Source of the DNA: Hephaestia caeni
GTDB lineage: Bacteria > Pseudomonadota > Alphaproteobacteria > Sphingomonadales > Sphingomonadaceae
Direction: 5' to 3'
DNA: 64,000 nt
Assembly: GCF_003550065.1 (NCBI RefSeq)
Contig: NZ_QXDC01000004.1
Location: 496,001 to 560,000, forward strand
The notes under the pieces are model-generated. The model worked only from the letters and a program-made list of their open reading frames with translations, searched no databases and was not told the DNA's origin. The stretch's first letter is position 1, and every line of letters begins with the position of its first letter. This document shows positions 47,182 to 55,604 of this stretch, in pieces. Position numbers and translations under genes: made by a program.

Positions 47182-47841
47182 ATGAGCGACCAGTTGACGC
47201 TCGCTGCCGAGACGCGTGATCGGGTTGGCAAGGGAGCCTCCCGTTCGCTTCGTCGTGACGGCCGCGTGCCCGCCGTGATCTATGGCGACAATCAGGACCC
47301 CACCCCGATCCATGTCGAGGAAAAGGCGCTTAACAAGCTCCTGATGACCGGCTTCTTCATGAACTCGGTCGTCATGGTCGAGGTCGACGGCAAGCCGCAG
47401 CGCACGCTGCCCAAGGACGTGACGCTCGATGTCGTCACCGAACGGCCGGTCCATGTCGATTTCCTGCGTATCTCCAAGAACGCCAAGGTCACCGTCAGCA
47501 TCCCCGTGCGCTTCGTCGACGAGGAGAAGGCGCCCGGCATCAAGCGCGGCGGCGTGCTCAACATCGTTCGCCACGAGCTGGAGCTGATCCTCGATGCGGC
47601 CAACATTCCCGACGAGATCGACATCTCGCTCGAGGGCCTCGAGGTCGGCGACGCGATCCACGTCAGCAAGGTGGCGCTGCCCGAGGGCGCGACGCCGGTA
47701 ATTGACGATCGCGATTTCACCATCGCTACCGTGGTCGCGCCGTCCGCGCTCAAGTCGAGCGACGGCGATAACGAGACCGAAGGCGCCGAAGGCGAGGCTG
47801 CCGAAGCCACCGCCGAGGAAGCGGGCGGCGAAGAAGCCTGA
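47182..47841 (+). CDS. rplY: 50S ribosomal protein L25 (Ctc form)
   Basis: 219 aa. Binds 5S rRNA. This is the long form with the L25 domain ([27 protein letters not shown], split) and the C-terminal TL5/Ctc beta domain ([20 protein letters not shown]). An acidic Ala/Glu tail ends the chain. CGGAG lies 8 bases before the start. Followed by a terminator-like hairpin and pth, the usual alphaproteobacterial pair. Confidence 0.96.
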   Translation: MSDQLTLAAETRDRVGKGASRSLRRDGRVPAVIYGDNQDPTPIHVEEKALNKLLMTGFFMNSVVMVEVDGKPQRTLPKDVTLDVVTERPVHVDFLRISKNAKVTVSIPVRFVDEEKAPGIKRGGVLNIVRHELELILDAANIPDEIDISLEGLEVGDAIHVSKVALPEGATPVIDDRDFTIATVVAPSALKSSDGDNETEGAEGEAAEATAEEAGGEEA

Positions 47842-47848
47842 TCCTGTC

Positions 47849-47880
47849 GGCCCCTGGCGCGCCGCGCCGGGGGCCTTTCA
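47849..47880 (+). terminator. Terminator-like hairpin after rplY
   Basis: GGCCCCTGGCGC (47849-47860) pairs with GCGCCGGGGGCC (47864-47875) through 12 pairs, one of them G-U, around a 3-base loop, followed by TTTCA. The U run is short, so it may only attenuate read-through into pth. Confidence 0.6.
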
Positions 47881-47900
47881 CGGCACGGGGAGGTGCGGCC

Positions 47901-48470
47901 ATGCAGCTCTGGGCGGGGCTAGGCAATCCCGGGGCCAAATATGCGATGAACCGGCACAATGTCGGCTTCATGGCGATCGATGCCATTGCCGAGGTCCACG
48001 GGTTCGAAGCTCCCCGGAAGCGCTTCGCCGGCTGGGCGATCGAGGCGCGACTGGGGCCTGAGAAGCTCCTTCTCCTCAAGCCTGCGACCTTCATGAACGA
48101 AAGCGGCCAGGCGATCGGCGAGGCGATGCGCTTCTACCGGCTCGAGCCGGCCGATGTCACCGTCTTCCACGACGAACTCGATCTGGCCCCTTTCAAGGTC
48201 AAGGTGAAGCATGGCGGCGGCACCGCCGGGCACAATGGCCTGCGCTCGACCGAGGCGCATATCGGCCCCGATTTCCGCCGCGTGCGCATCGGCATCGGCC
48301 ACCCCGGCCACAAGGGCCGCGTCCACAATTACGTTCTCGGCAATTACGCCAAGGCCGATATCGACCCGCTCGCCGACATGCTCGGCGCGATCGCCGCCGA
48401 AGCCGACTGGCTGGCGAAAAGCGACGACGCTCGCTTCATGAACGACGTGGCGCTCCGCTTGCAGGGATGA
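47901..48470 (+). CDS. pth: Peptidyl-tRNA hydrolase
   Basis: 189 aa. Releases peptides from peptidyl-tRNA dropped by ribosomes. Conserved GLGNPGAKYAMNRHNVGF contains the catalytic His (H19) and Asn; FHDELDLAPFKVKVKHGGG and GHNGLRS are the substrate-binding blocks. GGGGAGGTG precedes the ATG. Confidence 0.96.
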   Translation: MQLWAGLGNPGAKYAMNRHNVGFMAIDAIAEVHGFEAPRKRFAGWAIEARLGPEKLLLLKPATFMNESGQAIGEAMRFYRLEPADVTVFHDELDLAPFKVKVKHGGGTAGHNGLRSTEAHIGPDFRRVRIGIGHPGHKGRVHNYVLGNYAKADIDPLADMLGAIAAEADWLAKSDDARFMNDVALRLQG

Positions 48471-48507
48471 CCGGCGCGAAGCCGGGTTCCTCTACGCCTG
48501 CAAGGGC

Positions 48508-48891
48508 TCACCCCGCGAACGCCGCGATGATCGGGCATGGTCCCTCATCCGACGCGGCACATTCGCGCGCCAGCTTCTGAAGCGCGCCCCGCGCCGCCGC
48601 CAGTTCCGCGATCTTCGCATCGAGCGCGCCGATCTTCTCGCGCGCCAATTCTCGCGCTCGCGCCCGATCGCGGCCGGCGTCGAGCGCGATCAGCTCGGCG
48701 ATCTCGTCGAGCGAGAACCCCGCCGCCTGCGCCTGCCGGATGAAGCGCAGCCGGCGCACGTCCTCCATGCCGTAGCGGCGCACGCCCGATCCGCGCGCAG
48801 GCGTCTCCATCAGCCCGCGACGCTGGTAATAGCGCACTGTCTCCACCCCGACCCCGCCGGCCTCCGCCAGCCCGCCGATCGTTGTCATCAT
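48508..48891 (-). CDS. MerR family transcriptional regulator
   Basis: 127 aa. The N-terminal winged helix (IGGLAEAGGVGVETVRYYQR, RRYGMEDVRRLRFI) is typical MerR, followed by the dimerisation helix. The C-terminal RECAASDEGPCPII keeps two Cys (C111, C119) at the places of MerR C117 and C126. The position of the first mercury ligand (C82) is not Cys, so the effector is probably not Hg(II) bound in the MerR way; another metal or a redox signal is possible. Divergent from the glutaredoxin-MauE gene it likely controls. Confidence 0.9.
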   Translation of the reverse strand: MMTTIGGLAEAGGVGVETVRYYQRRGLMETPARGSGVRRYGMEDVRRLRFIRQAQAAGFSLDEIAELIALDAGRDRARARELAREKIGALDAKIAELAAARGALQKLARECAASDEGPCPIIAAFAG

Positions 48892-48898
48892 TCACCTC

Positions 48899-48929
48899 TT
48901 GAACCGTACCTTGGTACGGACCCTAGATA
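48899..48929 (+). promoter_or_regulatory. MerR-type promoter and operator
   Basis: TTGAAC (48899-48904) and TAGATA (48924-48929) are separated by 19 bases, the over-long spacer typical of MerR-activated promoters. The perfect dyad CCGTACC-TT-GGTACGG (48904-48919) sits in the spacer. It faces the glutaredoxin-MauE gene, 38 bases before its ATG, and lies just upstream of the divergent regulator. Confidence 0.85.
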
Positions 48930-48967
48930 GGCGATGTCGCCTTGGCGGCCAAGACCCGGAGACTGAA

Positions 48968-49714
48968 ATGACGAGCCCCAAGACCGCGACGCTCTATCGC
49001 ATGGTGATGCCCGACCATGTCTGCCCTTATGGGCTCAAATCCAAGGACATGCTCGAACGCCGCGGCTATCGGGTCGACGATCGCTGGCTTACGACGCGCG
49101 AAGAAACCGATGCCTTCAAGGCCGAACACGGCGTCAAGACCACACCGCAGACCTTCATCGAGGGCAAGCGGATCGGCGGCAACGACGATCTGCGCCGCTT
49201 CTTCGGCAAGGCCGTGCCCGAGCCGGGTGCGACCTCGTACACGCCCGTGATCGCGGTGTTCGCGATGACCGCGCTGATGGCGCTGGCGACGAGCGCGACC
49301 GTGTTCGGCACGCCCTTCACGGTCCGCGCGGGCGAATGGTTCATCGCGTTCAGCATGTGCGTGCTCGCGCTGCTCAAGCTCCAGGACGTCGAGCGTTTCT
49401 CGTCGATGTTCCTCAATTACGATCTGCTCGCGCGGCGCTGGGTGCCCTATTCCTACGTCTATCCCTTCGCCGAGGCCGCGGCGGGCGTGCTGATGATCAC
49501 CCATGCCTTCGGCTGGCTGTCGATCCCGATCGCGCTGTTCATCGGCGGCATCGGCGCGGTCTCGGTGTTCAAGGCAGTCTATATCGACAAGCGCGACATC
49601 AAATGCGCGTGCGTCGGCGGCAACAGCAACGTCCCGCTGGGCTTTGTCTCGCTGACCGAGAACGTGATGATGGTGGCGATGGCGCTGTGGATGCTCGCGC
49701 GGGCGATGGGGTGA
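48968..49714 (+). CDS. Glutaredoxin-MauE/DoxX fusion membrane protein
   Basis: 248 aa. Residues 1-85 are a glutaredoxin fold with the single-Cys active site C19-P-Y-G and TTPQTFIEGKRIGGNDDLRRF, the glutathione-binding part. Residues about 95-248 carry four membrane helices of the MauE/DoxX redox type and a late KCACVGGNSNVPLG Cys pair. It would couple glutathione or thiol redox to the membrane. The MerR-type promoter suggests induction by a metal or oxidant. The ATG at 48968 is preferred over one at 48899 that lies inside the promoter. Confidence 0.87.
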   Translation: MTSPKTATLYRMVMPDHVCPYGLKSKDMLERRGYRVDDRWLTTREETDAFKAEHGVKTTPQTFIEGKRIGGNDDLRRFFGKAVPEPGATSYTPVIAVFAMTALMALATSATVFGTPFTVRAGEWFIAFSMCVLALLKLQDVERFSSMFLNYDLLARRWVPYSYVYPFAEAAAGVLMITHAFGWLSIPIALFIGGIGAVSVFKAVYIDKRDIKCACVGGNSNVPLGFVSLTENVMMVAMALWMLARAMG

Positions 49715-49768
49715 GGATTTGATCGCAGACGTCCATGCGTCGGTGCGCTATAGACCCTGTATCACCAC

Positions 49769-49859
49769 CTCCCGTTCGCCCTGAGCTTGTCGAAGGGCCG
49801 TTCTTCCCTTCCGGTGAAAGAAAGAGCGGTGCTTCGACAAGCTCAGCACGAACGGGGAG
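49769..49859. repeat. Inverted repeat with CCCTGAGCTTGTCGAAGG arms
   Basis: Left arm CTCCCGTTCGCCCTGAGCTT... (from 49769) and right arm ...AAGCTCAGCACGAACGGGGAG (to 49859) pair with few mismatches. This is a different family from the other palindromes here. It occupies the gap before the 2OG oxygenase gene and, read in frame, yields the spurious PELVEGPF type peptide. Confidence 0.75.
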
Positions 49860-49878
49860 TCAGGACCATTGCCTTTTC

Positions 49879-50484
49879 ATGCCCACCCGCTCGCTCTTCG
49901 CCACGCGCTTCTACGAAGCCGACCTTGCCGACGACGCGCTGCTCGCCGAGCTGGCGGACGCCTGCATCGACCTCGCCGAACAGGATATCGCCGGGCAGGA
50001 CTGGTCCGAGGCGCACCTCTATCGCGGCTATACCAGCTACGCCTCGCTCGACGATCTGCCGCAGCGCGATCCGCGAATCGGCGATCTGGTGCGCCACCTC
50101 AACCGCCACGTCGCCGCCTTCGCGAAGGACTGCGCATTCGATCTCGGCGGCAAGCGGCTCAAGCTCGATAGCCTTTGGGTTAATGTGCTCGAACCCAGCG
50201 GCACGCATTCGGGGCATATCCATCCGCACAGCGTGGTGTCGGGGACGATCTACATCGCGGTGCCGCCCGGATCAGGCGCGCTCAAGCTCGAAGATCCCCG
50301 CCTGGCAATGCTGATGGCCGCCCCCGGCCGGCGCGACGACGCGCCAGAGGATCTGAAGCCCTTCATCTATGCCGAACCCGCCCCCGGCACCATCTTCCTG
50401 TGGGAAAGCTGGCTGCGCCACGAAGTCATGCCCAACATGGCCGCAGAAGAACGGATCAGCATCAGCTTCAACTATCGCTGGTAA
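49879..50484 (+). CDS. Putative 2OG-Fe(II) oxygenase (TIGR02466-like)
   Basis: 201 aa. A predicted 2-oxoglutarate/iron dioxygenase of unknown substrate. The proximal metal-site region is GTHSGHIHPHSVVSGTIYIA and the distal part GTIFLWESWLRHEVMPN then ERISISFNYRW, giving a second His and the Arg for 2OG. The start at 49879 avoids the inverted repeat, which a longer reading from 49735 would translate. A VOC gene follows 11 bases later. Confidence 0.82.
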   Translation: MPTRSLFATRFYEADLADDALLAELADACIDLAEQDIAGQDWSEAHLYRGYTSYASLDDLPQRDPRIGDLVRHLNRHVAAFAKDCAFDLGGKRLKLDSLWVNVLEPSGTHSGHIHPHSVVSGTIYIAVPPGSGALKLEDPRLAMLMAAPGRRDDAPEDLKPFIYAEPAPGTIFLWESWLRHEVMPNMAAEERISISFNYRW

Positions 50485-50495
50485 GGAGACGGCGC

Positions 50496-50918
50496 ATGAC
50501 GCAGCAGCAGATCGCGGTGGTGACGCTCGGCATCGCCGATCTCGCCCGATCGAAGCGCTTCTACGCCGAAGGCTTCGGCTGGGCGCCGGTGTTCGAGAAT
50601 GACGAGATCGCCTTTTACCAGATGAACGGCTTCGTGTTCGCAACCTGGCTGTCCCCCGCGCTCGAAGCCGATATGGACCGCCCCGCGCGCGGCACCTCGG
50701 CGGTCGCGCTGGCGCACAATGTGGCGCACGAGGCCGAGGTCGCGCCGCTGATCGCACAATTGGCGACGGCCGGCGGCACCGTTCTGCGCGAGGCCGACGC
50801 CCCGCCGCATGGCGGATATCGTGGCTATATTGCCGATCCCGACGGCCATGCGTGGGAAATCGCGTGGAACCCGGCGTGGCCGATCGACGATCAGGGGCAC
50901 GTACATTTCGCAGCCTGA
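50496..50918 (+). CDS. VOC (glyoxalase/bleomycin-resistance) family protein
   Basis: 140 aa. Two beta-alpha-beta-beta-beta units of the vicinal oxygen chelate fold: VTLGIADLARSKRFYAEGFG and YIADPDGHAWEIAWNP. Metal ligands and substrate are not certain. AAGGAG lies 6-11 bases before the ATG. Probably cotranscribed with the oxygenase gene before it. Confidence 0.85.
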   Translation: MTQQQIAVVTLGIADLARSKRFYAEGFGWAPVFENDEIAFYQMNGFVFATWLSPALEADMDRPARGTSAVALAHNVAHEAEVAPLIAQLATAGGTVLREADAPPHGGYRGYIADPDGHAWEIAWNPAWPIDDQGHVHFAA

Positions 50919-51010
50919 GCGCGCATCATCGTCCCGCACCGGCCTGGCCGGGCTGGCATCGCGCGGCGAAACGCCTTATCCGCGCGAACAATCAATCGAA
51001 GGACGTATCA

Positions 51011-52111
51011 ATGGGATTCCGCTGCGGCATCGTGGGCTTGCCCAATGTCGGCAAATCGACGCTTTTCAACGCGCTGACCGAGACCGCGGCGGCGCAGGCC
51101 GCGAACTATCCGTTCTGCACGATCGAGCCCAATGTCGGCAACGTCGCGGTGCCCGATCCGCGGCTCGACAAGCTTGCCGCGATCGCCGGCTCGGGCAAGA
51201 TCATCGAGACCCAGCTCGGCTTCGTCGACATCGCCGGGCTGGTGCGCGGCGCGAGCAAGGGCGAGGGGCTGGGCAACCAGTTCCTCGGCAACATCCGTGA
51301 GGTCGACGCGATCGTCCACGTGCTGCGCTGCTTCGAGAATGACGATATCCAGCATGTCGACAACCATGTCGATCCGATCGCCGATGCCGAGACGGTCGAG
51401 ACCGAGCTGATGCTCGCCGATCTCGAAAGCCTCGAAAAGCGCGTCCCCAACCTCGTCAAAAAGGGCCAGCAGGGCGACAAGGAGGCCAAAGCGGCCGCAA
51501 GCGTGCTCGGGCAGGCGCTCGATCTGCTGCGCGAGGGCAAGCCCGCGCGCCTCGTCGAACCCAAGGACCCCGAGGAGGAACGGCTGTTCGCGCAGGCGCA
51601 GCTCCTCACCGCCAAGCCCGTGCTCTACGTCTGCAACGTCAACGAAGACGATGCGGCGAACGGCAACGCCTATTCGGCGCGCGTGTTCGACAAGGCCCGG
51701 GCCGAGGGCGCCGAGGCGGTCGTCGTCTCCGCCGCGATCGAGGCCGAGATCGCGACCATGCCCGCCGACGAACGCGGCGACTTCCTCGCCGAGCTGGGGC
51801 TGACCGAAACCGGCCTCGCGCGCGTGATCCGCGCCGGCTACGCGCTTCTTCACCTCCAGACCTTCTTCACCGTTGGCCCCAAGGAAGCCCGCGCCTGGAC
51901 GGTCCCGACCGGCGCCAAGGCACCGCAGGCAGCCGGCGAGATCCACACCGATTTCGAACGCGGCTTCATCCGCGCCGAAACGATCGCCTACGACGATTAT
52001 GTCACGCTGGGCGGCGAGGCGGGTGCGCGCGAAGCCGGCAAGCTGCGCCAGGAAGGCAAGGAATATGTCGTCCACGACGGCGACGTGATGCTGTTCCGGT
52101 TCAACGTGTGA
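51011..52111 (+). CDS. ychF: Redox-regulated ATPase/GTPase YchF
   Basis: 366 aa. Universally conserved OBG-like P-loop ATPase associated with ribosomes. G1 is GLPNVGKSTLFNALT, G3 DIAGLVRGASKGEGLGNQFL, and the altered G4 is NVNE, which explains ATP preference. The C-terminal TGS domain contains FTVGPKEARAWTV. The ATG at 51011 is chosen over 50852, which overlaps the VOC gene. Followed after one base by the 106-aa gene. Confidence 0.96.
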   Translation: MGFRCGIVGLPNVGKSTLFNALTETAAAQAANYPFCTIEPNVGNVAVPDPRLDKLAAIAGSGKIIETQLGFVDIAGLVRGASKGEGLGNQFLGNIREVDAIVHVLRCFENDDIQHVDNHVDPIADAETVETELMLADLESLEKRVPNLVKKGQQGDKEAKAAASVLGQALDLLREGKPARLVEPKDPEEERLFAQAQLLTAKPVLYVCNVNEDDAANGNAYSARVFDKARAEGAEAVVVSAAIEAEIATMPADERGDFLAELGLTETGLARVIRAGYALLHLQTFFTVGPKEARAWTVPTGAKAPQAAGEIHTDFERGFIRAETIAYDDYVTLGGEAGAREAGKLRQEGKEYVVHDGDVMLFRFNV

Positions 52112-52112
52112 G

Positions 52113-52433
52113 ATGATCGCGCGGCTGCTCCTCGTCCTGCTGCTCGCCGGGCTTGCGCTGCCCGCGACCGCGACGATGCCGTGCCACGACGGCGCGCCGC
52201 CCCCGATGGCGGGCATGACGCATCACGCGCCCGCGACCTCCGATGTGCCCACTACCCCCGCCAAGGCGATGCCCGCGCACCTCTGCATCGGCTGCGTGCC
52301 GCCGTCGAGCTGGCGCGCGGGCACGATCGCGGCGCCGCTGCTACCGCCGATGACGCTTGGCGGTCGGCCGCTCCGCGCGCTGATCGCAGGGCCACCCCTC
52401 GCGCCCGAGCCGCCACCGCCACGTCTCGCCTGA
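52113..52433 (+). CDS. Small exported Met/His/Cys-rich protein
   Basis: 106 aa. Signal peptide 1-21 (IARLLLVLLLAGLALPATA). The mature part starts MPCHDGAPPPMAGMTHHAP and has a second cluster MPAHLCIGC, a pattern of Cys, His and Met that suits soft-metal binding. The tail is Pro-rich. No family is recognised. It follows ychF by one base and precedes a second Met/His-rich exported protein by 54 bases; together they may handle copper or a similar metal (inference). Confidence 0.6.
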   Translation: MIARLLLVLLLAGLALPATATMPCHDGAPPPMAGMTHHAPATSDVPTTPAKAMPAHLCIGCVPPSSWRAGTIAAPLLPPMTLGGRPLRALIAGPPLAPEPPPPRLA

Positions 52434-52487
52434 TCGCCCCGGGGGGTCACCCCCCGATCCGATCATGACGAGACATGGAGATTTACG

Positions 52488-53771
52488 ATGAACAAGACCC
52501 TGCTGGCAGCGCTCGCTGCCGCGGCGCTGTGGCCCGTGGTGGCGGCGGCGCAAACGATGAGTCACGACCATGACATGGCGATGCCCGAGAGGGACAGCGA
52601 TGCGCAGACCGACGAGTCGATGCCCGAAACGACGATGCCCGACTCCGGCTACACCCCCGGCTCGGGCACCGCGCGCCTGCCTGCCGACGAAGGCATGATG
52701 CAAGGCGTGATGACCGATGCCGGCGACTGGATGGTGATGGCGCACGGCTATCTCTGGGGCGCCTATACCGATCAGGGCGGCCCGCGCGGCGACACACAAG
52801 CGTTCGTGCAATCGATGGCGATGCTGACCGGCGACCGTGATCTCGGCGGCGGCGCGCACCTGCAATTGCGCTCGATGCTGAGCCTCGATCCACTGATGCG
52901 CGCGCGCGGCTATCCCAATCTGTTCGCGACCGGCGAGACGGCGGGCGGCGTGCCGCTGGTCGATCGCCAGCATCCGCACGACCTGTTCATGGAACTGGCG
53001 GCGCGGGTCGACATCGATACCGGCACCGATTCGAGCGTGTTCCTCTACGGCGGCCCGGTCGGCGAACCCGCGCTCGGCCCCTCGGCCTTCATGCACCGCC
53101 GCTCGGATCGCTACGCGCCGCTCGCGCCGATCACGCACCATTGGTTCGACAGCACGCACATCACCTATGGCGTCGTCACCGCGGGCTGGGGAAATCGCAC
53201 ACTCCAGCTCGAAGCCTCGGCGTTTCGCGGCCGCGAGCCCGACGAGGAGCGCTGGGGGATCGAAACCCCGAAGCTCGATTCATGGAGCGTGCGCGCAAGC
53301 TGGACGCCCTCCCCCCATTGGGCCGCGCAGGTGAGCCACGGCCGGCTCGAAAGCCCCGAGACGACGCACCAGCAAGAGGATGAGGCACGCACCACCGCGA
53401 GCATCCATTATGCAAACGGCGGGCTGGCGACGATGCTGGCCTTCTCCGCCAAGAACCGGCTTCCCGGCCGCACGCTGACCGCGTGGCTCGCCGAGGCCAA
53501 TTGGGACATCGACCGGCACCACACATTGTTCGGCCGCATCGAGAATGTCGCCAATGACGAGCTGTTCGGCGAAGGCGATCCGTTGCACGATCGCGCTTTC
53601 AGGGTGACGCGCTTCGAGGCCGGCTATGCCTATCGGCTGCCGCTGGGGCCGTTCGATCTCGCGCTCGGCGGGGCGCTCGCCGCTTATGCCAAGCCCGCCG
53701 CGCTCGATGCCGCTTATGGCGACGCGCCGATCGGCACCACCCTGTTCGCCAAGCTGTCGCTGGGGCAATAG
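52488..53771 (+). CDS. Outer-membrane beta-barrel-like protein, Met/His-rich N-terminus
   Basis: 427 aa. Signal peptide 1-22 ending AAAQ. The mature N-terminus MSHDHDMAMPERDSDAQTDE and MPETTMPDSG is rich in His, Met and Asp. The rest shows alternating amphipathic strands (MVMAHGYLWGAYTDQGG, HLQLRSMLSLDP, TLQLEASAFRGREP) and ends in an aromatic-free LFAKLSLGQ, consistent with an outer-membrane barrel. Similar proteins occur in copper-resistance contexts, but no named family is certain. GGAG precedes the ATG. Confidence 0.65.
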   Translation: MNKTLLAALAAAALWPVVAAAQTMSHDHDMAMPERDSDAQTDESMPETTMPDSGYTPGSGTARLPADEGMMQGVMTDAGDWMVMAHGYLWGAYTDQGGPRGDTQAFVQSMAMLTGDRDLGGGAHLQLRSMLSLDPLMRARGYPNLFATGETAGGVPLVDRQHPHDLFMELAARVDIDTGTDSSVFLYGGPVGEPALGPSAFMHRRSDRYAPLAPITHHWFDSTHITYGVVTAGWGNRTLQLEASAFRGREPDEERWGIETPKLDSWSVRASWTPSPHWAAQVSHGRLESPETTHQQEDEARTTASIHYANGGLATMLAFSAKNRLPGRTLTAWLAEANWDIDRHHTLFGRIENVANDELFGEGDPLHDRAFRVTRFEAGYAYRLPLGPFDLALGGALAAYAKPAALDAAYGDAPIGTTLFAKLSLGQ

Positions 53772-53841
53772 GGAGCGGCAGCGTTGTTCCTTGCGCTCCT
53801 GCTTTCGTAAGAGCGCAAGGGCCGCCACGAAGGAGATTTGG

Positions 53842-55137
53842 ATGATTCGATTGCGTGCCATGCTCGCCGCCCTGCTCGCGATCGGGCTGTCGGGCTGTAT
53901 CGTCGCCGCGCCGCCTCCGCCGCTGCCCGCGCTGCTCGCCTCGGCCGAGGCGACGCCCAAGCCGCCGGTGACGATCCTCGTCTCGATCGATGGCTTCCGC
54001 GCCGATTATATGGCGCGCGGGGTGACGCCACGGCTCGCCGCGCTTGCGGCCGCCGGCGTCACCGCGCCGATGGCACCGTCCTTCCCATCGAAGACCTTCC
54101 CCAACCACTGGACGCTGGTGACGGGCGAGGTGCCCGATCGGCACGGCATCGTCGCCAACAAGATGGAAGACCCCGCGCGGCCCGGCGAAACCTTCACGAT
54201 GGCGAGCGACGATCCCTTCTGGTGGAACGCCGCCTCGCCGATCTGGGTCGATGCGGAGAAAGCGGGCATCCGCACCGCGACGATGTTCTGGCCGGGTGCC
54301 AACGTCGCCTGGGGCGGCACGCGCGCGGCGGATTGGCCGCACGCCATCACCGGCGGCACCCGCCCCGAGGACTGGCAGCAGTTCAACCAGGTCGTCTCGG
54401 GCGAACAGCGCGTCAACGCGGTGCTCGATTGGCTGCGGCGGCCGGCGGCGATCCGGCCGAAATTCGTCACGCTCTATTTCGATACGGTCGACACCGCCGG
54501 CCACCTCTACGGGCCGGACGACGCGCGCACGAACGCGGCGATCGCCGATGTCGACGCCAGGATCGGGATGCTCGTCGACGGGCTGAAGGCGCTGCGCCAG
54601 CCCGCCAACCTCGTCATCGTCGCCGATCACGGCATGGCGGCGACCTCGAGCGACCGCGTCGTCGCGCTCGACAAATTGGCCGATCCCAAACTCTATCGCG
54701 TCGTCGAGAGCGGTCCCTATGCCTCGTTCGAGCCGACGGAAGGGAATGATGCGGCGCTGGCCAAGGCGCTGCTCAGGCCCCACGATCACATGCAATGCTG
54801 GCCCAAGGCCGAGATTCCGGCGCGCTTCCACTACGGCGCCAACCGCCGCGTTCCGCCCTGGCTCTGCCTCGCCGAGACCGGATGGCTGATCCAGCCGACC
54901 GCGCCGACCGCGCCCTTCACCGGCGGCAATCACGGCTATGACAACGCCGCGCCGGAGATGGCGGCGCTGTTCCTCGCCCACGGCCCCGCGTTCGCGCGTG
55001 GGCGAACGCTGCCGGGCTTTGCCAATGTCGATGTCGAACCGCTGCTGCGCGACCTGCTCGGGATGCCGCTCGATCCTGAGGTCGACGGCACCGACGCCCC
55101 CTTCAAGCCTATCCTGATCCCGGTCGAGGAACGCTGA
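53842..55137 (+). CDS. Ectonucleotide pyrophosphatase/phosphodiesterase
   Basis: 431 aa. Alkaline-phosphatase superfamily enzyme of the NPP type. The signal LLAIGLSGC is a lipobox, so it is likely an envelope lipoprotein. The metal and nucleophile motif is ILVSIDGFRADYM with SFPSKTFPNHWTLVTG, where the Thr is the nucleophile. Other zinc ligands are in YFDTVDTAGHLYGPDD, VADHGM and GNHGYDN. It would cleave phosphodiester or pyrophosphate bonds of nucleotides or lipids. AAGGAG precedes the ATG at 53842. Confidence 0.92.
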   Translation: MIRLRAMLAALLAIGLSGCIVAAPPPPLPALLASAEATPKPPVTILVSIDGFRADYMARGVTPRLAALAAAGVTAPMAPSFPSKTFPNHWTLVTGEVPDRHGIVANKMEDPARPGETFTMASDDPFWWNAASPIWVDAEKAGIRTATMFWPGANVAWGGTRAADWPHAITGGTRPEDWQQFNQVVSGEQRVNAVLDWLRRPAAIRPKFVTLYFDTVDTAGHLYGPDDARTNAAIADVDARIGMLVDGLKALRQPANLVIVADHGMAATSSDRVVALDKLADPKLYRVVESGPYASFEPTEGNDAALAKALLRPHDHMQCWPKAEIPARFHYGANRRVPPWLCLAETGWLIQPTAPTAPFTGGNHGYDNAAPEMAALFLAHGPAFARGRTLPGFANVDVEPLLRDLLGMPLDPEVDGTDAPFKPILIPVEER

Positions 55138-55141
55138 ACTC

Positions 55142-55591
55142 ATGCAATATTTCGAGGATATCGAGATCGGCCACAAAGCGCGCTTCGGCGCCTATGAGGT
55201 GACGCGCGACGAAGTGGTGGCGTTCGCGGGCAAATACGACCCGCAACCTTTTCACCTTTCCGACGAAGCCGCCGCCGAGACGCATTTCGGACGGCTGTCG
55301 GCAAGCGGGTGGCACACCTGCGCGATGACGATGGCGATGGTGGTCGGGAATCTGAAAGCCAACCGGCAGGCCGGGCTCGGTTCACCGGGAATCGACGAAC
55401 TGCGCTGGCTCAAGCCCGTCTATCCGGGCGACACGCTGACCTGCGAAACCGAGATCCTCGACAAGCGCGTGTCGCGCAGCCGCCCCGAAATGGGCAGTTA
55501 CCGCAGCCGCATGACCGTGCTCAACCAGCATGGTGAGCGCGTGATGACCTTCATCTCGATCGCGCTCATCCGCACGCGGCCGCTCGACTGA
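55142..55591 (+). CDS. MaoC family dehydratase
   Basis: 149 aa. Single hot-dog fold; the hydratase 2 motif is FAGKYDPQPFHLSDEAA with the catalytic Asp and His, then THFGRLSASGWHTCAM. Members hydrate enoyl-CoA or act on related thioesters; the precise substrate is unknown. It starts 4 bases after the phosphodiesterase stop, so the two are cotranscribed. Confidence 0.9.
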   Translation: MQYFEDIEIGHKARFGAYEVTRDEVVAFAGKYDPQPFHLSDEAAAETHFGRLSASGWHTCAMTMAMVVGNLKANRQAGLGSPGIDELRWLKPVYPGDTLTCETEILDKRVSRSRPEMGSYRSRMTVLNQHGERVMTFISIALIRTRPLD

Positions 55592-55604
55592 ACCGGGCTT
55601 TGCC

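Noticed and set aside
48508..49714. Mercury resistance (mer) operon
   Set aside because: The regulator lacks the first mercury-binding Cys and there is no merA, merP or merT; the partner gene is a glutaredoxin-MauE fusion.
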